A stretch of DNA of 64,000 nt from Algibacter miyuki (GCF_030409805.1 NZ_JAUFQP010000013.1:1060501-1124500), one strand, 5' to 3'. Shown: positions 17,683 to 27,239, numbered from the stretch's first letter. A program made the numbers and translations. Notes: a model not told the origin generated them from the letters alone.

Positions 17683-18120
17683 ATGGGTGATTTTAGCAAG
17701 GATATTAATTCGAAATTCCCCAATAATAGGGTGAAAGCCATGCTGAATGTAATATACACAGCCAGTTGGATTTCAAGTTTACAGAACGAACACTTTAAAA
17801 CTTACGGTATTTCGCCACAGCAATATAATATTTTGCGCATTTTAAAAGGGGCTAATGAACCGTTAAGTGTGCAAGTGATTAAGGATAGAATGATTGAGCG
17901 GTCGCCGAATGTAACCCGATTAATGGATAAATTATATGCCAAAAATTGCATAAAACGGTTGCCTTCAAAAGAAGATAGACGGGTCGTTTTTATTGAAATC
18001 ACGAACACAGGGAAAGACCTTTTAGAGTCGGTACCCGATAATTTGAATAAGGATATTTTGAAAAATTTGAGTGAAAGCGAAGCGGAAACGTTGAGCGATT
18101 TATTAGATAAAATGCGATAA
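17683..18120 (+). CDS. MarR-family transcriptional regulator
   Basis: Winged-helix repressor of 145 residues. The DNA-binding region has YGISPQQYNILRILKG, MIERSPNVTRLMDKLYAKN (recognition helix) and the wing KEDRRVVFIEITNTGK, all typical of MarR. It lies 5 bases after the flavin reductase gene. Self-regulation through the tandem TTCCTTGGAA sites overlapping the operon promoter is the likely scheme. The inducer is unknown. No conserved redox cysteine pair is obvious, only Cys86 within YAKNCIKRL, so ligand or single-cysteine sensing is possible. Confidence 0.92.
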   Translation: MGDFSKDINSKFPNNRVKAMLNVIYTASWISSLQNEHFKTYGISPQQYNILRILKGANEPLSVQVIKDRMIERSPNVTRLMDKLYAKNCIKRLPSKEDRRVVFIEITNTGKDLLESVPDNLNKDILKNLSESEAETLSDLLDKMR

Positions 18121-18140
18121 ACTTTTAAAACAATTTTAAG

Positions 18141-18863
18141 ATGAAAGCGATACTACATAAAGCAGATAGCAGAGGTTTTGCAAATCATGGTTGGTTACAA
18201 GCGAATCATTCGTTTAGTTTTGCAAATTTTTACGATAAAGATAAAATGCATTTTGGTGCCTTACGCGTGTTAAATGATGATGTTATTGCGCCTAAAATGG
18301 GATTTGGCACTCATCCGCATGACAATATGGAAATTATAACCATTCCGTTGTCAGGTGTGCTTAAACATCGCGATTCTATGCATGAAGACTGGCAGGAAGT
18401 AGTGCCAGGAGAAGTGCAAATAATGTCGGCTGGAACAGGTATCGAACATTCTGAAATTAACGGATCGGTTACCGAACATTTAAGTTTGTTTCAAATTTGG
18501 GTAATGCCAAGCAAACAAGACGTTACACCAAGATATGATCAGAAAACATTTGACGAATCTGATAGAAAAAATAAACTTCAAACTTTAGTAACATCTATAG
18601 ATGACACTCATGAAGGTAGTTTAAAAATCCAGCAAGACGCTGTAATATCACGTATAGATTTGGATGCCGATGAAACCTTTAGTTATAAGTTAAAAACGGG
18701 GCAACACGGTGTTTATATTATGAATATTTACGGTGAAGCCTTAATAGAAAACAATAGCTTGAAAGCACGTGATGCTATAGGTATTTCGGAAATCGATACT
18801 TTTGAAATTAAAGCAAAAACGGTAACAAGTCTATTATTTATAGAAGTACCAATGCTGTTTTAG
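18141..18863 (+). CDS. Pirin family protein (quercetinase-like bicupin)
   Basis: Bicupin of 240 residues. The N-terminal cupin contains the pirin metal ligands: GFGTHPHDNMEIIT (two histidines), a third histidine near LKHRDS, and a glutamate in GTGIEHSEIN. Bacterial pirins such as YhhW act as quercetin dioxygenases or unknown redox proteins. The C-terminal cupin is the degenerate kind usual for the YhhW group. It is the last gene of the DoxX-FMN reductase-MarR operon, 20 bases after marR, and a strong terminator follows. Confidence 0.93.
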   Translation: MKAILHKADSRGFANHGWLQANHSFSFANFYDKDKMHFGALRVLNDDVIAPKMGFGTHPHDNMEIITIPLSGVLKHRDSMHEDWQEVVPGEVQIMSAGTGIEHSEINGSVTEHLSLFQIWVMPSKQDVTPRYDQKTFDESDRKNKLQTLVTSIDDTHEGSLKIQQDAVISRIDLDADETFSYKLKTGQHGVYIMNIYGEALIENNSLKARDAIGISEIDTFEIKAKTVTSLLFIEVPMLF

Positions 18864-18882
18864 AACAAATTAAATTGAAATA

Positions 18883-18921
18883 AAAAAGAGCTGTTTAAAA
18901 TATTTAAACAGCTCTTTTTTA
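18883..18921. terminator. Bidirectional terminator between pirin and MFS genes
   Basis: Long perfect hairpin with AAAAAGAGCTGTTTAAA and its complement around a short loop, flanked by A and T runs. It serves the convergent pirin and MFS genes. Confidence 0.85.
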
Positions 18922-18941
18922 TATGTTATTTTTCAGAAGTA

Positions 18942-20126
18942 TTATGAATAACTTGGTTTCAGTTTCTGACGCTTGTTAAATCGATACTTTCTATAAAAAA
19001 TAATACCGATGGCAATAAATACGCCAAGTACGGCCATGCCAGCACCAACCCAATCGGCCGATGTGTAGCCGTAACCCATAGCAATCGGTAAGCCTGCAAA
19101 ATAGGCTCCAGCAGCATTTCCAACATTAAAAGCACTTTGGTTTAATGACGAACCTAGAGTCTCAGAACCTTTGGAAGCGTTTATAATGGCTAGTGAAATG
19201 GGTGTAGATAAACAAAATGTAACCAATCCAATAATAAAAGTCATCACTAAAACCATTACTTTATCAGAAGCAAAATAGGTGTTTAGAGCCAAGCAAATAG
19301 CCATAAACACTAAAGTTAGCATTACTGCAAAAATAGGTTGCATTTTTTCGGCAAGTTTAGCTCCAATTATATTTCCGATAACCATACCTAGTCCAGCAAG
19401 AATCATCGCATAAGACACAACGCTGTCTTCATGATGTGCCACATCAGTTATTAACGGCGCAATATAGCTGTACCACGCAAAAAATCCGCCAGTTCCTATG
19501 GTGGTTAATAAAATAATTAACCATAGTTCTAGGCGTTTAAATATTTTGAATTCTTTTATAAAGCTCTTTTCCGAAGATTGTTTTAACACAGGCATCCAGA
19601 ATTTCACACTTAAAACAGCTAAAACACCAACAATACCAACCATTAAAAAGGAAATATTCCAACTAAAATGTTTACCTAAATAGGTTCCGAGTGGTACACC
19701 TAAAAGGTTGGCAACCGTTAAACCGCTAAACATAATAGCGATACCTTGCGCTTCTTTTCCTTTTTTAGAGAGTTTTCCAGCAACTACAGCACCAATACCA
19801 AAAAAGGCACCATGTGGCAATCCCGATAAAAAACGTAAGGCTATAAAAGAGTTGTAACCTGTGGCAAAAGCTGACAGTGTATTAAAAACCGTAAACCATA
19901 GCATTAACACAAGTAAAACTTTGTTTGCAGGCCATTTGCTTCCTAAACCTGTAAGTATGGGCGCTCCAACGACTACACCAAGTGCGTAGGCCGAAATAAA
20001 ATGTCCTGCCGATGGAATGCTAATTGCAAATGATGTGGCAATATCTGGTAAAATCCCCATGATAACAAACTCGGTAAGTCCGATACCAAAGCCACCAATG
20101 GCAAGAGATAGTAGGGCTTTATTCAT
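18942..20126 (-). CDS. MFS transporter, DHA1 (AraJ/sugar-efflux-like) type
   Basis: Twelve-segment major facilitator protein of 394 residues. It has the DHA1 features GLTEFVIMGILPDIATSF in helix 1, RFLSGLPHGAFFGIGAVVAGKL after helix 4, and NQSAFNVGNAAGAYFAG in helix 11, as in the AraJ/YdhP group. These export sugars, drugs or unknown metabolites from the cytoplasm. It is transcribed alone from a consensus box at 20168-20175. Substrate is not predictable. Confidence 0.9.
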   Translation of the reverse strand: MNKALLSLAIGGFGIGLTEFVIMGILPDIATSFAISIPSAGHFISAYALGVVVGAPILTGLGSKWPANKVLLVLMLWFTVFNTLSAFATGYNSFIALRFLSGLPHGAFFGIGAVVAGKLSKKGKEAQGIAIMFSGLTVANLLGVPLGTYLGKHFSWNISFLMVGIVGVLAVLSVKFWMPVLKQSSEKSFIKEFKIFKRLELWLIILLTTIGTGGFFAWYSYIAPLITDVAHHEDSVVSYAMILAGLGMVIGNIIGAKLAEKMQPIFAVMLTLVFMAICLALNTYFASDKVMVLVMTFIIGLVTFCLSTPISLAIINASKGSETLGSSLNQSAFNVGNAAGAYFAGLPIAMGYGYTSADWVGAGMAVLGVFIAIGIIFYRKYRFNKRQKLKPSYS

Positions 20127-20167
20127 AATAAAACTTTTTTTAAAATTGGGTACGTTTAAAATGCCTG

Positions 20168-20175
20168 CAAAAGTA
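20168..20175 (-). promoter_or_regulatory. TAnnTTTG promoter box of the MFS gene
   Basis: Minus strand TACTTTTG, 42 bases before the MFS ATG, giving a leader of roughly 35 bases. Confidence 0.6.
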
Positions 20176-20425
20176 GTTTATATCTCAGGTTTTGAACGTT
20201 AATTTTTCATAAAAAAAGCGTTAATAAATAACGATTTTCTTTATTAATAAGGAGCCGTATTGATAAAATTAAAGGAAGCGCCTTTTTAGTGGGGTTTAAT
20301 GATATAAGATCCTTCTGATTGAAAAGTATGTAAAGTTTGAAATTTAATTATTGGAAACTTTAATTTTTACCTCTAAAAATGCGATATTTGCCTTTAGACT
20401 AACTATCAAAATTTAGAGAAAGATT

Positions 20426-20608
20426 ATGGCAATGAATAAAAATACGGTTTTAGCTTGGGCTACATTTGTAATGATTTTTGTAGGATTGGCTTTAATAGCC
20501 TTAGGTGCATTTAGATATGATGATGTTGCAGGTTGGGGTTTTGCAGCAGTAGGATTCGGCTTTTTTGCCGTAGCTTGGGTATTTAATGCTTTAAAGGGAC
20601 GTGTTTAA
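20426..20608 (+). CDS. Small two-helix membrane protein, CAL67264-like family
   Basis: A 60-residue protein with two hydrophobic segments (about residues 8-28 and 34-53) joined by FRYDDVAGWG, and a basic C-terminus. The pattern matches the small flavobacterial membrane family named after Gramella protein CAL67264, from memory; no function is known. It lies 61 bases before ettA and may share its transcript, but the functional link is unclear. A weak promoter-like GATATTTG lies upstream. Confidence 0.75.
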   Translation: MAMNKNTVLAWATFVMIFVGLALIALGAFRYDDVAGWGFAAVGFGFFAVAWVFNALKGRV

Positions 20609-20669
20609 AATTTAGGTTTTAGACATTACAAAAATAAATTGATCAACCATTTAAAATAATACGCACAAA

Positions 20670-22361
20670 ATGAGTGACGATAAAAAAATAATATTTTCAA
20701 TGTCTGGTTTAACCAAGACATTTCCAGGTGCTAATACACCTGTATTAAAAAACATCTATTTAAGTTTCTTTTACGGAGCAAAAATTGGAATTTTAGGTCT
20801 TAACGGATCGGGAAAATCGACCTTACTTAAAATTGTGGCAGGAGTTGATAAAAACTTTCAAGGTGATGTTACTTTTCTACAAGATTATTCAGTAGGATAT
20901 TTGGAGCAAGAGCCGCAGTTAGATGATGATAAAACCGTGATGGAAGTGGTTCGTGAAGGAGCTGCGGAAACGGTAGCTATTCTTGATGAATACAATAAAA
21001 TTAATGACCAATTTGGATTAGAAGAAGTATATTCTGATGCAGATAAAATGGAGAAATTGATGAACCGCCAAGCGGAACTTCAAGATCAAATAGACGCTGC
21101 TAACGCTTGGGAGTTAGATACCAAATTAGAAATTGCTATGGATGCTTTACGTACTCCAGATGGCGACAAGAAAATTGGTGTATTATCTGGTGGTGAAAAA
21201 CGTCGTGTGGCTTTATGTCGCTTACTGTTAAAAGAACCAGATGTTTTATTATTAGATGAGCCTACCAACCACTTGGATGCAGAATCGGTACATTGGTTAG
21301 AGCATCATTTAGCACAATATAAAGGGACTGTAATTGCTGTAACGCACGATAGATACTTTTTAGATAACGTAGCTGGGTGGATTTTAGAGCTTGATAGAGG
21401 TGAAGGTATTCCTTGGAAAGGAAACTACTCGTCTTGGTTAGATCAAAAATCGAAACGTATGGCACAGGAAAGCAAAACGGCTTCTAAACGTCAGAAAACT
21501 TTAGAACGTGAGTTGGATTGGGTACGTCAAGGTGCAAAAGGACGTCAAACAAAGCAGAAAGCGCGTTTGAAGAATTACGATAAATTAATGAGTCAAGACC
21601 AAAAGCAACTTGACGAAAAATTAGAAATATACATCCCGAATGGTCCGCGTTTAGGAACCAATGTTATTGAAGCTACTGGTGTTTCTAAAGGGTATGATGA
21701 TAAATTATTGTATGATGATTTAAACTTCAACTTGCCACAAGCTGGAATTGTAGGTGTTATTGGTCCGAATGGTGCTGGTAAAACCACTATTTTTAGAATG
21801 ATCATGGGTGAGGAAACTCCAGACAAAGGAGAGTTTACAGTGGGAGATACGGCTAAATTAGCTTACGTAGACCAGAAACACTCCAATATTGATCCTGAAA
21901 AAACAATTTGGCAAAATTTTAGCGACGAGCAAGAATTGATATTAATGGGCGGAAAAGAAGTAAATTCTCGTGCTTATTTAAGTCGATTTAATTTCTCAGG
22001 TGGCGAACAAAATAAGAAAGTAAAATTACTTTCTGGTGGAGAGCGTAACCGTTTGCATTTAGCCATGACGCTTAAAGAGGAAGGAAACGTATTGCTTCTA
22101 GATGAGCCTACAAATGATTTAGATGTAAATACATTGAGAGCTTTAGAGGAAGGTTTAGAGAATTTTGCAGGTTGTGCCGTTGTAATTAGTCACGACCGTT
22201 GGTTTTTAGATCGTATTTGTACACATATTTTAGCTTTTGAAGGCGATTCGCAAGTGTATTTCTTTGAAGGTAGTTTTTCTGAATATGAAGAAAATAAAAA
22301 GAAACGTCTTGGTGGTGATTTAATGCCAAAACGAATTAAGTATAGAAAACTAGTAAGATAG
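20670..22361 (+). CDS. ettA: Energy-dependent translational throttle protein EttA (ABC-F ATPase)
   Basis: Soluble ABC-F protein of 563 residues that binds the ribosomal E site and gates translation by ATP/ADP ratio. Two ATPase domains are complete: Walker A GLNGSGKST and GPNGAGKTT, signatures LSGGEKRR and LSGGERNR, Walker B VLLLDEPTNHLD and VLLLDEPTNDLD. The inter-domain linker (P-site interaction motif, about residues 245-310) is rich in basic residues, WVRQGAKGRQTKQKARL, which is diagnostic of EttA. Length is as expected. The terminator at 22383 follows directly. Confidence 0.96.
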   Translation: MSDDKKIIFSMSGLTKTFPGANTPVLKNIYLSFFYGAKIGILGLNGSGKSTLLKIVAGVDKNFQGDVTFLQDYSVGYLEQEPQLDDDKTVMEVVREGAAETVAILDEYNKINDQFGLEEVYSDADKMEKLMNRQAELQDQIDAANAWELDTKLEIAMDALRTPDGDKKIGVLSGGEKRRVALCRLLLKEPDVLLLDEPTNHLDAESVHWLEHHLAQYKGTVIAVTHDRYFLDNVAGWILELDRGEGIPWKGNYSSWLDQKSKRMAQESKTASKRQKTLERELDWVRQGAKGRQTKQKARLKNYDKLMSQDQKQLDEKLEIYIPNGPRLGTNVIEATGVSKGYDDKLLYDDLNFNLPQAGIVGVIGPNGAGKTTIFRMIMGEETPDKGEFTVGDTAKLAYVDQKHSNIDPEKTIWQNFSDEQELILMGGKEVNSRAYLSRFNFSGGEQNKKVKLLSGGERNRLHLAMTLKEEGNVLLLDEPTNDLDVNTLRALEEGLENFAGCAVVISHDRWFLDRICTHILAFEGDSQVYFFEGSFSEYEENKKKRLGGDLMPKRIKYRKLVR

Positions 22362-22382
22362 TTTTACTTATATTTTTTATTA

Positions 22383-22410
22383 AAAACGCCCACTGAAAAG
22401 TGGGCGTTTT
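22383..22410 (+). terminator. Terminator after ettA
   Basis: Perfect 12-base arms AAAACGCCCACT and AGTGGGCGTTTT around a GAAA tetraloop. Same architecture as the dnaK terminator. Confidence 0.85.
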
Positions 22411-22481
22411 ATGTTTGTAATGCTCTTATAAGTTAAATATACTGCTGTTGGGTTTTAAGTTTTTCTTATTAGTAAAAGACT

Positions 22482-22580
22482 GCCGCCGCGAACATTGCGC
22501 AAGGGATTGAACGGTTTGTTTAAGCTCCCGACCTTAGGAGGAGCGCGTAGTGAAAGCCCGACCCTTTTCGGGATGCGCCC
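22482..22580 (+). repeat. Dispersed structured intergenic repeat, copy A
   Basis: Starts near TGCGCAAGGGATTG (22496) and ends GAAAGCCCGACCC...GGATGCGCC (22550-22579). The end segments GCGCA and TGCGC pair, enclosing a variable GC-rich hairpin. Copies B (27240) and C (30274) share the conserved blocks. No reading frame of the repeat looks coding. Confidence 0.75.
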
Positions 22581-22691
22581 AAATTTTTGTTTGAAAAGAT
22601 TAAAATGATGATTGAAAAAATAATATATAAAAAAGCGAAAAGGTGCTATGGTATGAAAGCGGTTGTTGACAAAGGGTAAAAAAAATATATA

Positions 22692-22731
22692 TGACACTGT
22701 GTCAGTGTGACATGGTTGGCATAATGATTGA
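22692..22731 (+). promoter_or_regulatory. dnaK control region: nested palindromes and sigma-54-like promoter
   Basis: TGACAC-T-GTGTCA (22692-22704) is a perfect palindrome. It overlaps TGTCA-GTG-TGACA (22700-22712). Next comes TTGGCA (22716) with TTGA 6 bases later (22728-22731), so GG at 22718-22719 is followed by ten bases and GA. This is one base from the -24/-12 GG-N10-GC of sigma-54 promoters. No TAnnTTTG box was seen. The dnaK ATG is at 22784. Confidence 0.5.
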
Positions 22732-22783
22732 CTTATACAACTCGAAATAAAAAATTAATATTCAACACAAAATAAAATATATT

Positions 22784-24688
22784 ATGAGTAAAATTATTGG
22801 AATCGATTTAGGAACAACCAACTCTTGCGTTTCTGTAATGGAAGGTAACGAGCCAGTAGTTATTCCTAATGCAGAAGGAAAAAGAACAACACCATCGGTA
22901 ATTGCTTTCGTAGAAGGCGGTGAGATTAAAGTTGGTGATCCTGCGAAACGTCAGGCAGTAACAAACCCAACAAAAACAGTTTATTCTATTAAACGTTTTA
23001 TGGGTAACAAATATTCTGAGTCTAAAAAAGAAGCAGAACGTGTACCTTACAAAGTAGTAAAAGGAGATAACGATACGCCTAGAGTAGATATTGATGGTCG
23101 TTTATATACGCCACAAGAATTATCAGCTATGATTCTTCAAAAAATGAAGAAAACTGCTGAAGATTATTTAGGCACAACAGTAACAGAGGCTGTAATTACA
23201 GTACCTGCTTACTTTAACGATAGCCAACGTCAAGCAACTAAAGAAGCAGGTGAAATCGCTGGTTTAAAAGTTAGACGTATTATTAACGAACCAACCGCAG
23301 CTGCTTTAGCTTACGGTATGGACAAAAAAGGAACTGACCAAAAAATAGTAGTATTTGATTTTGGTGGAGGAACGCATGATGTATCTATCCTTGAATTAGG
23401 TGATGGTGTATTTGAAGTACTTTCTACTGATGGTGATACGCACTTAGGTGGTGATGACGTTGATGAGAAAATTATTAACTGGTTAGCTGATGAGTTTAAT
23501 GCTGAAGAGTCTATGGATTTAAGAAAAGATCCAATGTCTTTACAACGTTTAAAAGAAGCTGCTGAAAAAGCTAAGATTGAGTTATCATCTTCTGCACAAA
23601 CAGAAATTAACTTACCTTATATTACAGCAACGGCTAGTGGCCCAAAACACTTAGTACGTACATTAACACGTTCTAAATTTGAGCAATTAATTGACGACTT
23701 AGTAAAACGTACTATCGAACCATGTCAAACAGCTTTAAAAGCAGCAGGTTTATCTAAATCTGATATTGACGAGGTTATTTTAGTAGGTGGTTCTACACGT
23801 ATTCCTGCAGTACAAGCAGCAGTTGAGAAATTCTTCGGAAAAACACCAAGTAAAGGTGTAAATCCTGATGAAGTTGTTTCTTTAGGAGCTGGTATCCAAG
23901 GTGGTGTTTTATCTGGAGATGTTAAAGATGTATTACTTTTAGACGTAACACCTTTATCTTTAGGTATTGAAACTATGGGTAACGTATTTACTAAATTAAT
24001 TGAAGCAAATACAACAATACCAACTAAGAAATCGCAAGTATTTTCAACAGCAGCAGATAACCAACCATCTGTAGAAATTCACGTTTTACAAGGTGAAAGA
24101 GCTATGGCTGCCGATAATAATACTATTGGACGTTTTCACTTAGATGATATTCCACCAGCACGTCGTGGTACACCGCAAATTGAGGTTACTTTCGATATTG
24201 ATGCCAATGGTATTATTAAAGTATCAGCTACGGATAAAGGAACAAATAAAACACAAGATATTCGTATTGAAGCATCTTCTGGTTTAACTGAAGAAGAAAT
24301 CCAAAAGATGAAAGCTGATGCTGAAGCAAATGCTGAATCAGATAAAGTTGCAGCTGAAAATGCTCAAAAATTAAACGAAGCTGATTCTATGATTTTTCAA
24401 ACAGAAAAACAATTAGAAGAGTTTGGTGATAAATTATCTGAAGATAAAAAACAACCAATAGTTGAGGCTTTAGAAGAATTGAAAAAAGCTTACGAAACTA
24501 AAGATGTTGCTGTTATCACTCCAGCTTTAGATAAAATAAACGAAGCTTGGAAAGTAGCTTCTGAAGAAATGTACAAAGCACAAGCCGACGCAGGTCAAGG
24601 TGGAGCACAACCAGGACCAGATGCAGGAGCAGAAGCTCAAGCAGAAGGAAGTGATGTTGAGGATGTAGATTTCGAAGAAGTAAAATAA
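22784..24688 (+). CDS. dnaK: Molecular chaperone DnaK (Hsp70)
   Basis: Hsp70 chaperone, 634 residues. The nucleotide-binding domain begins [17 protein letters not shown] and includes [35 protein letters not shown] and [10 protein letters not shown]. The substrate-binding domain has [16 protein letters not shown] and [14 protein letters not shown]. The tail ends in the conserved acidic EEVK-type motif (VDFEEVK). DnaJ and GrpE are not adjacent, which is common in Bacteroidota. Expression is probably heat-induced through the unusual upstream palindromes. High use of preferred codons fits a strongly expressed gene. Confidence 0.98.
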   Translation: MSKIIGIDLGTTNSCVSVMEGNEPVVIPNAEGKRTTPSVIAFVEGGEIKVGDPAKRQAVTNPTKTVYSIKRFMGNKYSESKKEAERVPYKVVKGDNDTPRVDIDGRLYTPQELSAMILQKMKKTAEDYLGTTVTEAVITVPAYFNDSQRQATKEAGEIAGLKVRRIINEPTAAALAYGMDKKGTDQKIVVFDFGGGTHDVSILELGDGVFEVLSTDGDTHLGGDDVDEKIINWLADEFNAEESMDLRKDPMSLQRLKEAAEKAKIELSSSAQTEINLPYITATASGPKHLVRTLTRSKFEQLIDDLVKRTIEPCQTALKAAGLSKSDIDEVILVGGSTRIPAVQAAVEKFFGKTPSKGVNPDEVVSLGAGIQGGVLSGDVKDVLLLDVTPLSLGIETMGNVFTKLIEANTTIPTKKSQVFSTAADNQPSVEIHVLQGERAMAADNNTIGRFHLDDIPPARRGTPQIEVTFDIDANGIIKVSATDKGTNKTQDIRIEASSGLTEEEIQKMKADAEANAESDKVAAENAQKLNEADSMIFQTEKQLEEFGDKLSEDKKQPIVEALEELKKAYETKDVAVITPALDKINEAWKVASEEMYKAQADAGQGGAQPGPDAGAEAQAEGSDVEDVDFEEVK

Positions 24689-24754
24689 GCAGATTACCAA
24701 TTTCGCTTATTCCGAATTTGTTTCGGAAGCTTTGAAAAGCATATCATATTAATT

Positions 24755-24787
24755 AAAACGCAACCAGAAATGGTTGCGTTTTTTTGT
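24755..24787 (+). terminator. Terminator after dnaK
   Basis: Perfect arms AAAACGCAACCA and TGGTTGCGTTTT around GAAA, then more T. Confidence 0.88.
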
Positions 24788-24842
24788 TTAAAAAGGTGTT
24801 TTTAATCCGTTTATTTTACGTGAAAAACCAAACCAAAACCGT

Positions 24843-24850
24843 TACTTTTG
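24843..24850 (+). promoter_or_regulatory. TAnnTTTG promoter box of the rRNA methyltransferase gene
   Basis: TACTTTTG, 15 bases before the ATG at 24866, giving a leader of roughly ten bases. Confidence 0.6.
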
Positions 24851-24865
24851 CATTAAATTTCTAGC

Positions 24866-26095
24866 ATGTCTTTTTCAAATAAAATAGAATCCAATTATAC
24901 GCCCAAACGTCTCGCTGTAAAGTTAAATGCTAAAGGCGAACAATTTGTGGTACAAGGTCACCCATGGGTGTTTTCAGATAATATTACCAAAATTAACGAT
25001 AATGCCAAGTCGGGAGATTTAGCCATTATTTTTGGTAAAAACAAAAACCGAGTTATTGGGTTGGGTTTGTATGATGCGAATTCACCTATTCGTATAAAAA
25101 TGCTGCATAGTAGCACGGAAAAGGCAGAAATAAATACGGCTTTTTTTCAAAAGAAAATAAATGAAGCTTTTGCTAAACGTCGCTCGTTATTAAAAACAAA
25201 CACCAATAGTTACCGTTTGTTATTTGGCGAAAACGATGGGTTTCCTGGCTTAATTGCCGATGTGTATGCATCTGTTTTAGTGGTAAAAATATATTCTGAA
25301 ATTTGGTTGCCTTATATAGAAACCATTATACCAAGTTTACAAACCACATCGGATACCAAAACGGTAGTGATTCGATTAAGTCGAAGTTTAGAGAATTCAA
25401 AAAAGCACAAGTTGGAAAATGGCGATGTTGTTTTTGGAACACTTAAAAATGAAGTAGTTCAATTTGTGGAACACGACGTTAATTTTTCAGCAAATGTTAT
25501 AAAAGGTCATAAAACCGGTTATTTCTTAGATCACCGCGCTAATCGAAAACAAGTGGGCGAGTGGAGTAAAGGTAAAACGGTACTCGATGTGTTTTCTTAT
25601 GCTGGTGGCTTTTCTGTGCATGCCTTAGCGAATGGAGCAAAAGAAGTTACCAGTTTAGATATTAGTAAACAAGCTTTAGAAATTGCCTTAGAAAACGGAA
25701 AACTAAATAAATATAGAGGGAAACACCACACTATAGCTGGTGATGCTTTTGACGAACTTAAAAGTTTAATAAAGAAAAAAGTAACCTTTGACGTTGTGGT
25801 TATCGATCCGCCAAGTTTTGCAAAACAAGCTTCGGAAATTGAATTAGCCAAAAAGAAATACGCACAACTGGCCGAATTAGGCGAGAAATTAACGGCTAAA
25901 AATGGCATGTTAATGTTGGCTTCATGTTCGTCTCGCGTTTTGGCACAAGCCTTTTATGATATAAATAGTCAAGTGTTAGCCGATACCAAACGAAACTATA
26001 AAATTCTTGCCAAAACACAGCATGACACCGATCATCCTATTGGTTTTCCGGAAGGCGCATATCTGAAGTCTGTATATTATAGGTTTATAGATTAG
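24866..26095 (+). CDS. Class I SAM-dependent rRNA methyltransferase, RlmI family
   Basis: Predicted 23S rRNA cytosine-C5 methyltransferase of the RlmI/YccW type, 409 residues. An N-terminal PUA-like domain (about residues 15-95, with GHPWVFSDNI) binds RNA. A central EEHD-like region has GENDGFPGLIADVY. The Rossmann domain carries the SAM motif VLDVFSYAGGFSVHALANGA and DPPSFA, followed by the catalytic-region cysteine in LASCSSR. It is a single gene with its own promoter. Its TAG stop merges with a heptamer tandem repeat. Confidence 0.92.
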   Translation: MSFSNKIESNYTPKRLAVKLNAKGEQFVVQGHPWVFSDNITKINDNAKSGDLAIIFGKNKNRVIGLGLYDANSPIRIKMLHSSTEKAEINTAFFQKKINEAFAKRRSLLKTNTNSYRLLFGENDGFPGLIADVYASVLVVKIYSEIWLPYIETIIPSLQTTSDTKTVVIRLSRSLENSKKHKLENGDVVFGTLKNEVVQFVEHDVNFSANVIKGHKTGYFLDHRANRKQVGEWSKGKTVLDVFSYAGGFSVHALANGAKEVTSLDISKQALEIALENGKLNKYRGKHHTIAGDAFDELKSLIKKKVTFDVVVIDPPSFAKQASEIELAKKKYAQLAELGEKLTAKNGMLMLASCSSRVLAQAFYDINSQVLADTKRNYKILAKTQHDTDHPIGFPEGAYLKSVYYRFID

Positions 26096-26211
26096 TTACT
26101 GGTTACTGGTTACTGGTTACTGGTTACTGGTTACTGGTTACTGGTTACTGGTTACTGGTTACTGGTTACTGGTTACTGGTTACTGGTTACTGGTTACTGG
26201 TTACTGGTTAC
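26095..26211 (+). repeat. Heptamer tandem repeat (GTTACTG), about 16.7 copies
   Basis: Perfect tandem array of the 7-base unit GTTACTG over 117 bases. It begins at the G of the methyltransferase TAG stop and ends 62 bases before the next ATG. There are no imperfect units, so it is probably recent or actively slipping. All three forward frames are free of stops (cycle LLVTGYW), but the upstream TAG prevents read-in. Confidence 0.97.
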
Positions 26212-26246
26212 AATAGAACAAATGTTATGCGTGCATAATATTTTAT

Positions 26247-26254
26247 TATATTTG
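26247..26254 (+). promoter_or_regulatory. TAnnTTTG promoter box of the nitronate monooxygenase gene
   Basis: TATATTTG, 19 bases before the ATG at 26274. Confidence 0.6.
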
Positions 26255-26273
26255 TATAAATCAATATAACCAA

Positions 26274-27224
26274 ATGGAAACTAAACTCACCACACTGCTT
26301 CAAATAAAATATCCAATAATTCAAGCTCCAATGTTTCTCGTGTCCAACACGGCCATGGTAATCGAAGCCATGAAAAGTGGTATTGCCGGATGTATTCCTG
26401 CGCTTAATTATCGGAGTTTAGATGATTTAAAAACGGCTATACATGAGTTAAAAGCGGCAAAAGTAGAAGGTGGTTCATTCGGTTTTAATTTAATAGTAAA
26501 CAAATCTAATATAAAATATAAAGAACAATTACGTGTTCTTTGTGAAGAAGGCTGCGATTTTATAATTACTTCTCTAGGAAGTCCAGAAGAAACCATAAAT
26601 CAAGCTCATAAGGTAGGTATAAAAGTGTTTTGCGACGTTACCGATTTGCACTTTGCTCAAAAAGTAGAAAAGCTTGGCGCCGATGCGGCAATTGCAGTAA
26701 ACAATGAAGCAGGAGGACACCGCGGTAATTTATCGCCCGAAGCCTTAACAAACCAGTTAAGTAAAGCGTTAAAAATACCTGTAATTTCTGCTGGAGGCGT
26801 TGGTTGTAAAGCCGATATCGACAAAATGATTAGCTATGGAGCGTCTGGTGTTTCTGTTGGAAGCCCCTTTATAGCCTCAATAGAAGCAGGTGTAACCGAC
26901 GAATATAAGCAAGCCTGTGTAGATTATGGAGCCGAAGATATTGTAATGACCGAGCGTATTTCTGGTACGCCGTGTACCGTAATAAACACCCCTTATGTAC
27001 AAAAAATTGGAACCAAACAAACGTGGTTGGAGTCTGTTTTAAACAAAAATAAAAAACTTAAAAAGTGGGTTAAAATGATTCGTTTTTCTATAGGAATGAA
27101 TGCCACTAAAAACGCCGCAACCAAAGCCACATATAAAACCGTTTGGGTTGCAGGACCAAGTATATCGCACACAAATGCTATTTTACCTGTAAAAGCTATT
27201 GTTGATAAATTAACCAAAAATTAG
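26274..27224 (+). CDS. Nitronate monooxygenase family protein (2-nitropropane dioxygenase-like)
   Basis: FMN-dependent TIM-barrel enzyme, 316 residues, of the family that oxidises alkyl nitronates such as propionate-3-nitronate. Supporting blocks are the N-terminal KYPIIQAPMFLVSNTAMV, the central NNEAGGHRGNLSPE (histidine in the place of the class base), the FMN-phosphate loop ISAGGVGCKADIDKMISYGA and SVGSPFIASIEA. It also resembles enoyl-ACP reductase FabK, but with a biosynthetic fabK no neighbours of fatty acid synthesis would be expected to be missing. It is a single gene with its own promoter. Confidence 0.85.
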   Translation: METKLTTLLQIKYPIIQAPMFLVSNTAMVIEAMKSGIAGCIPALNYRSLDDLKTAIHELKAAKVEGGSFGFNLIVNKSNIKYKEQLRVLCEEGCDFIITSLGSPEETINQAHKVGIKVFCDVTDLHFAQKVEKLGADAAIAVNNEAGGHRGNLSPEALTNQLSKALKIPVISAGGVGCKADIDKMISYGASGVSVGSPFIASIEAGVTDEYKQACVDYGAEDIVMTERISGTPCTVINTPYVQKIGTKQTWLESVLNKNKKLKKWVKMIRFSIGMNATKNAATKATYKTVWVAGPSISHTNAILPVKAIVDKLTKN

Positions 27225-27239
27225 AAGTTTTACCTTTTT

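Noticed and set aside
22455..22697. 80-residue minus-strand reading frame before dnaK
   Set aside because: It lies across repeat copy A and the dnaK leader, has no promoter or coding pattern, and its sequence reflects the repeat.
26096..26211. CRISPR array
   Set aside because: The repeat is a contiguous 7-base tandem array without spacers.
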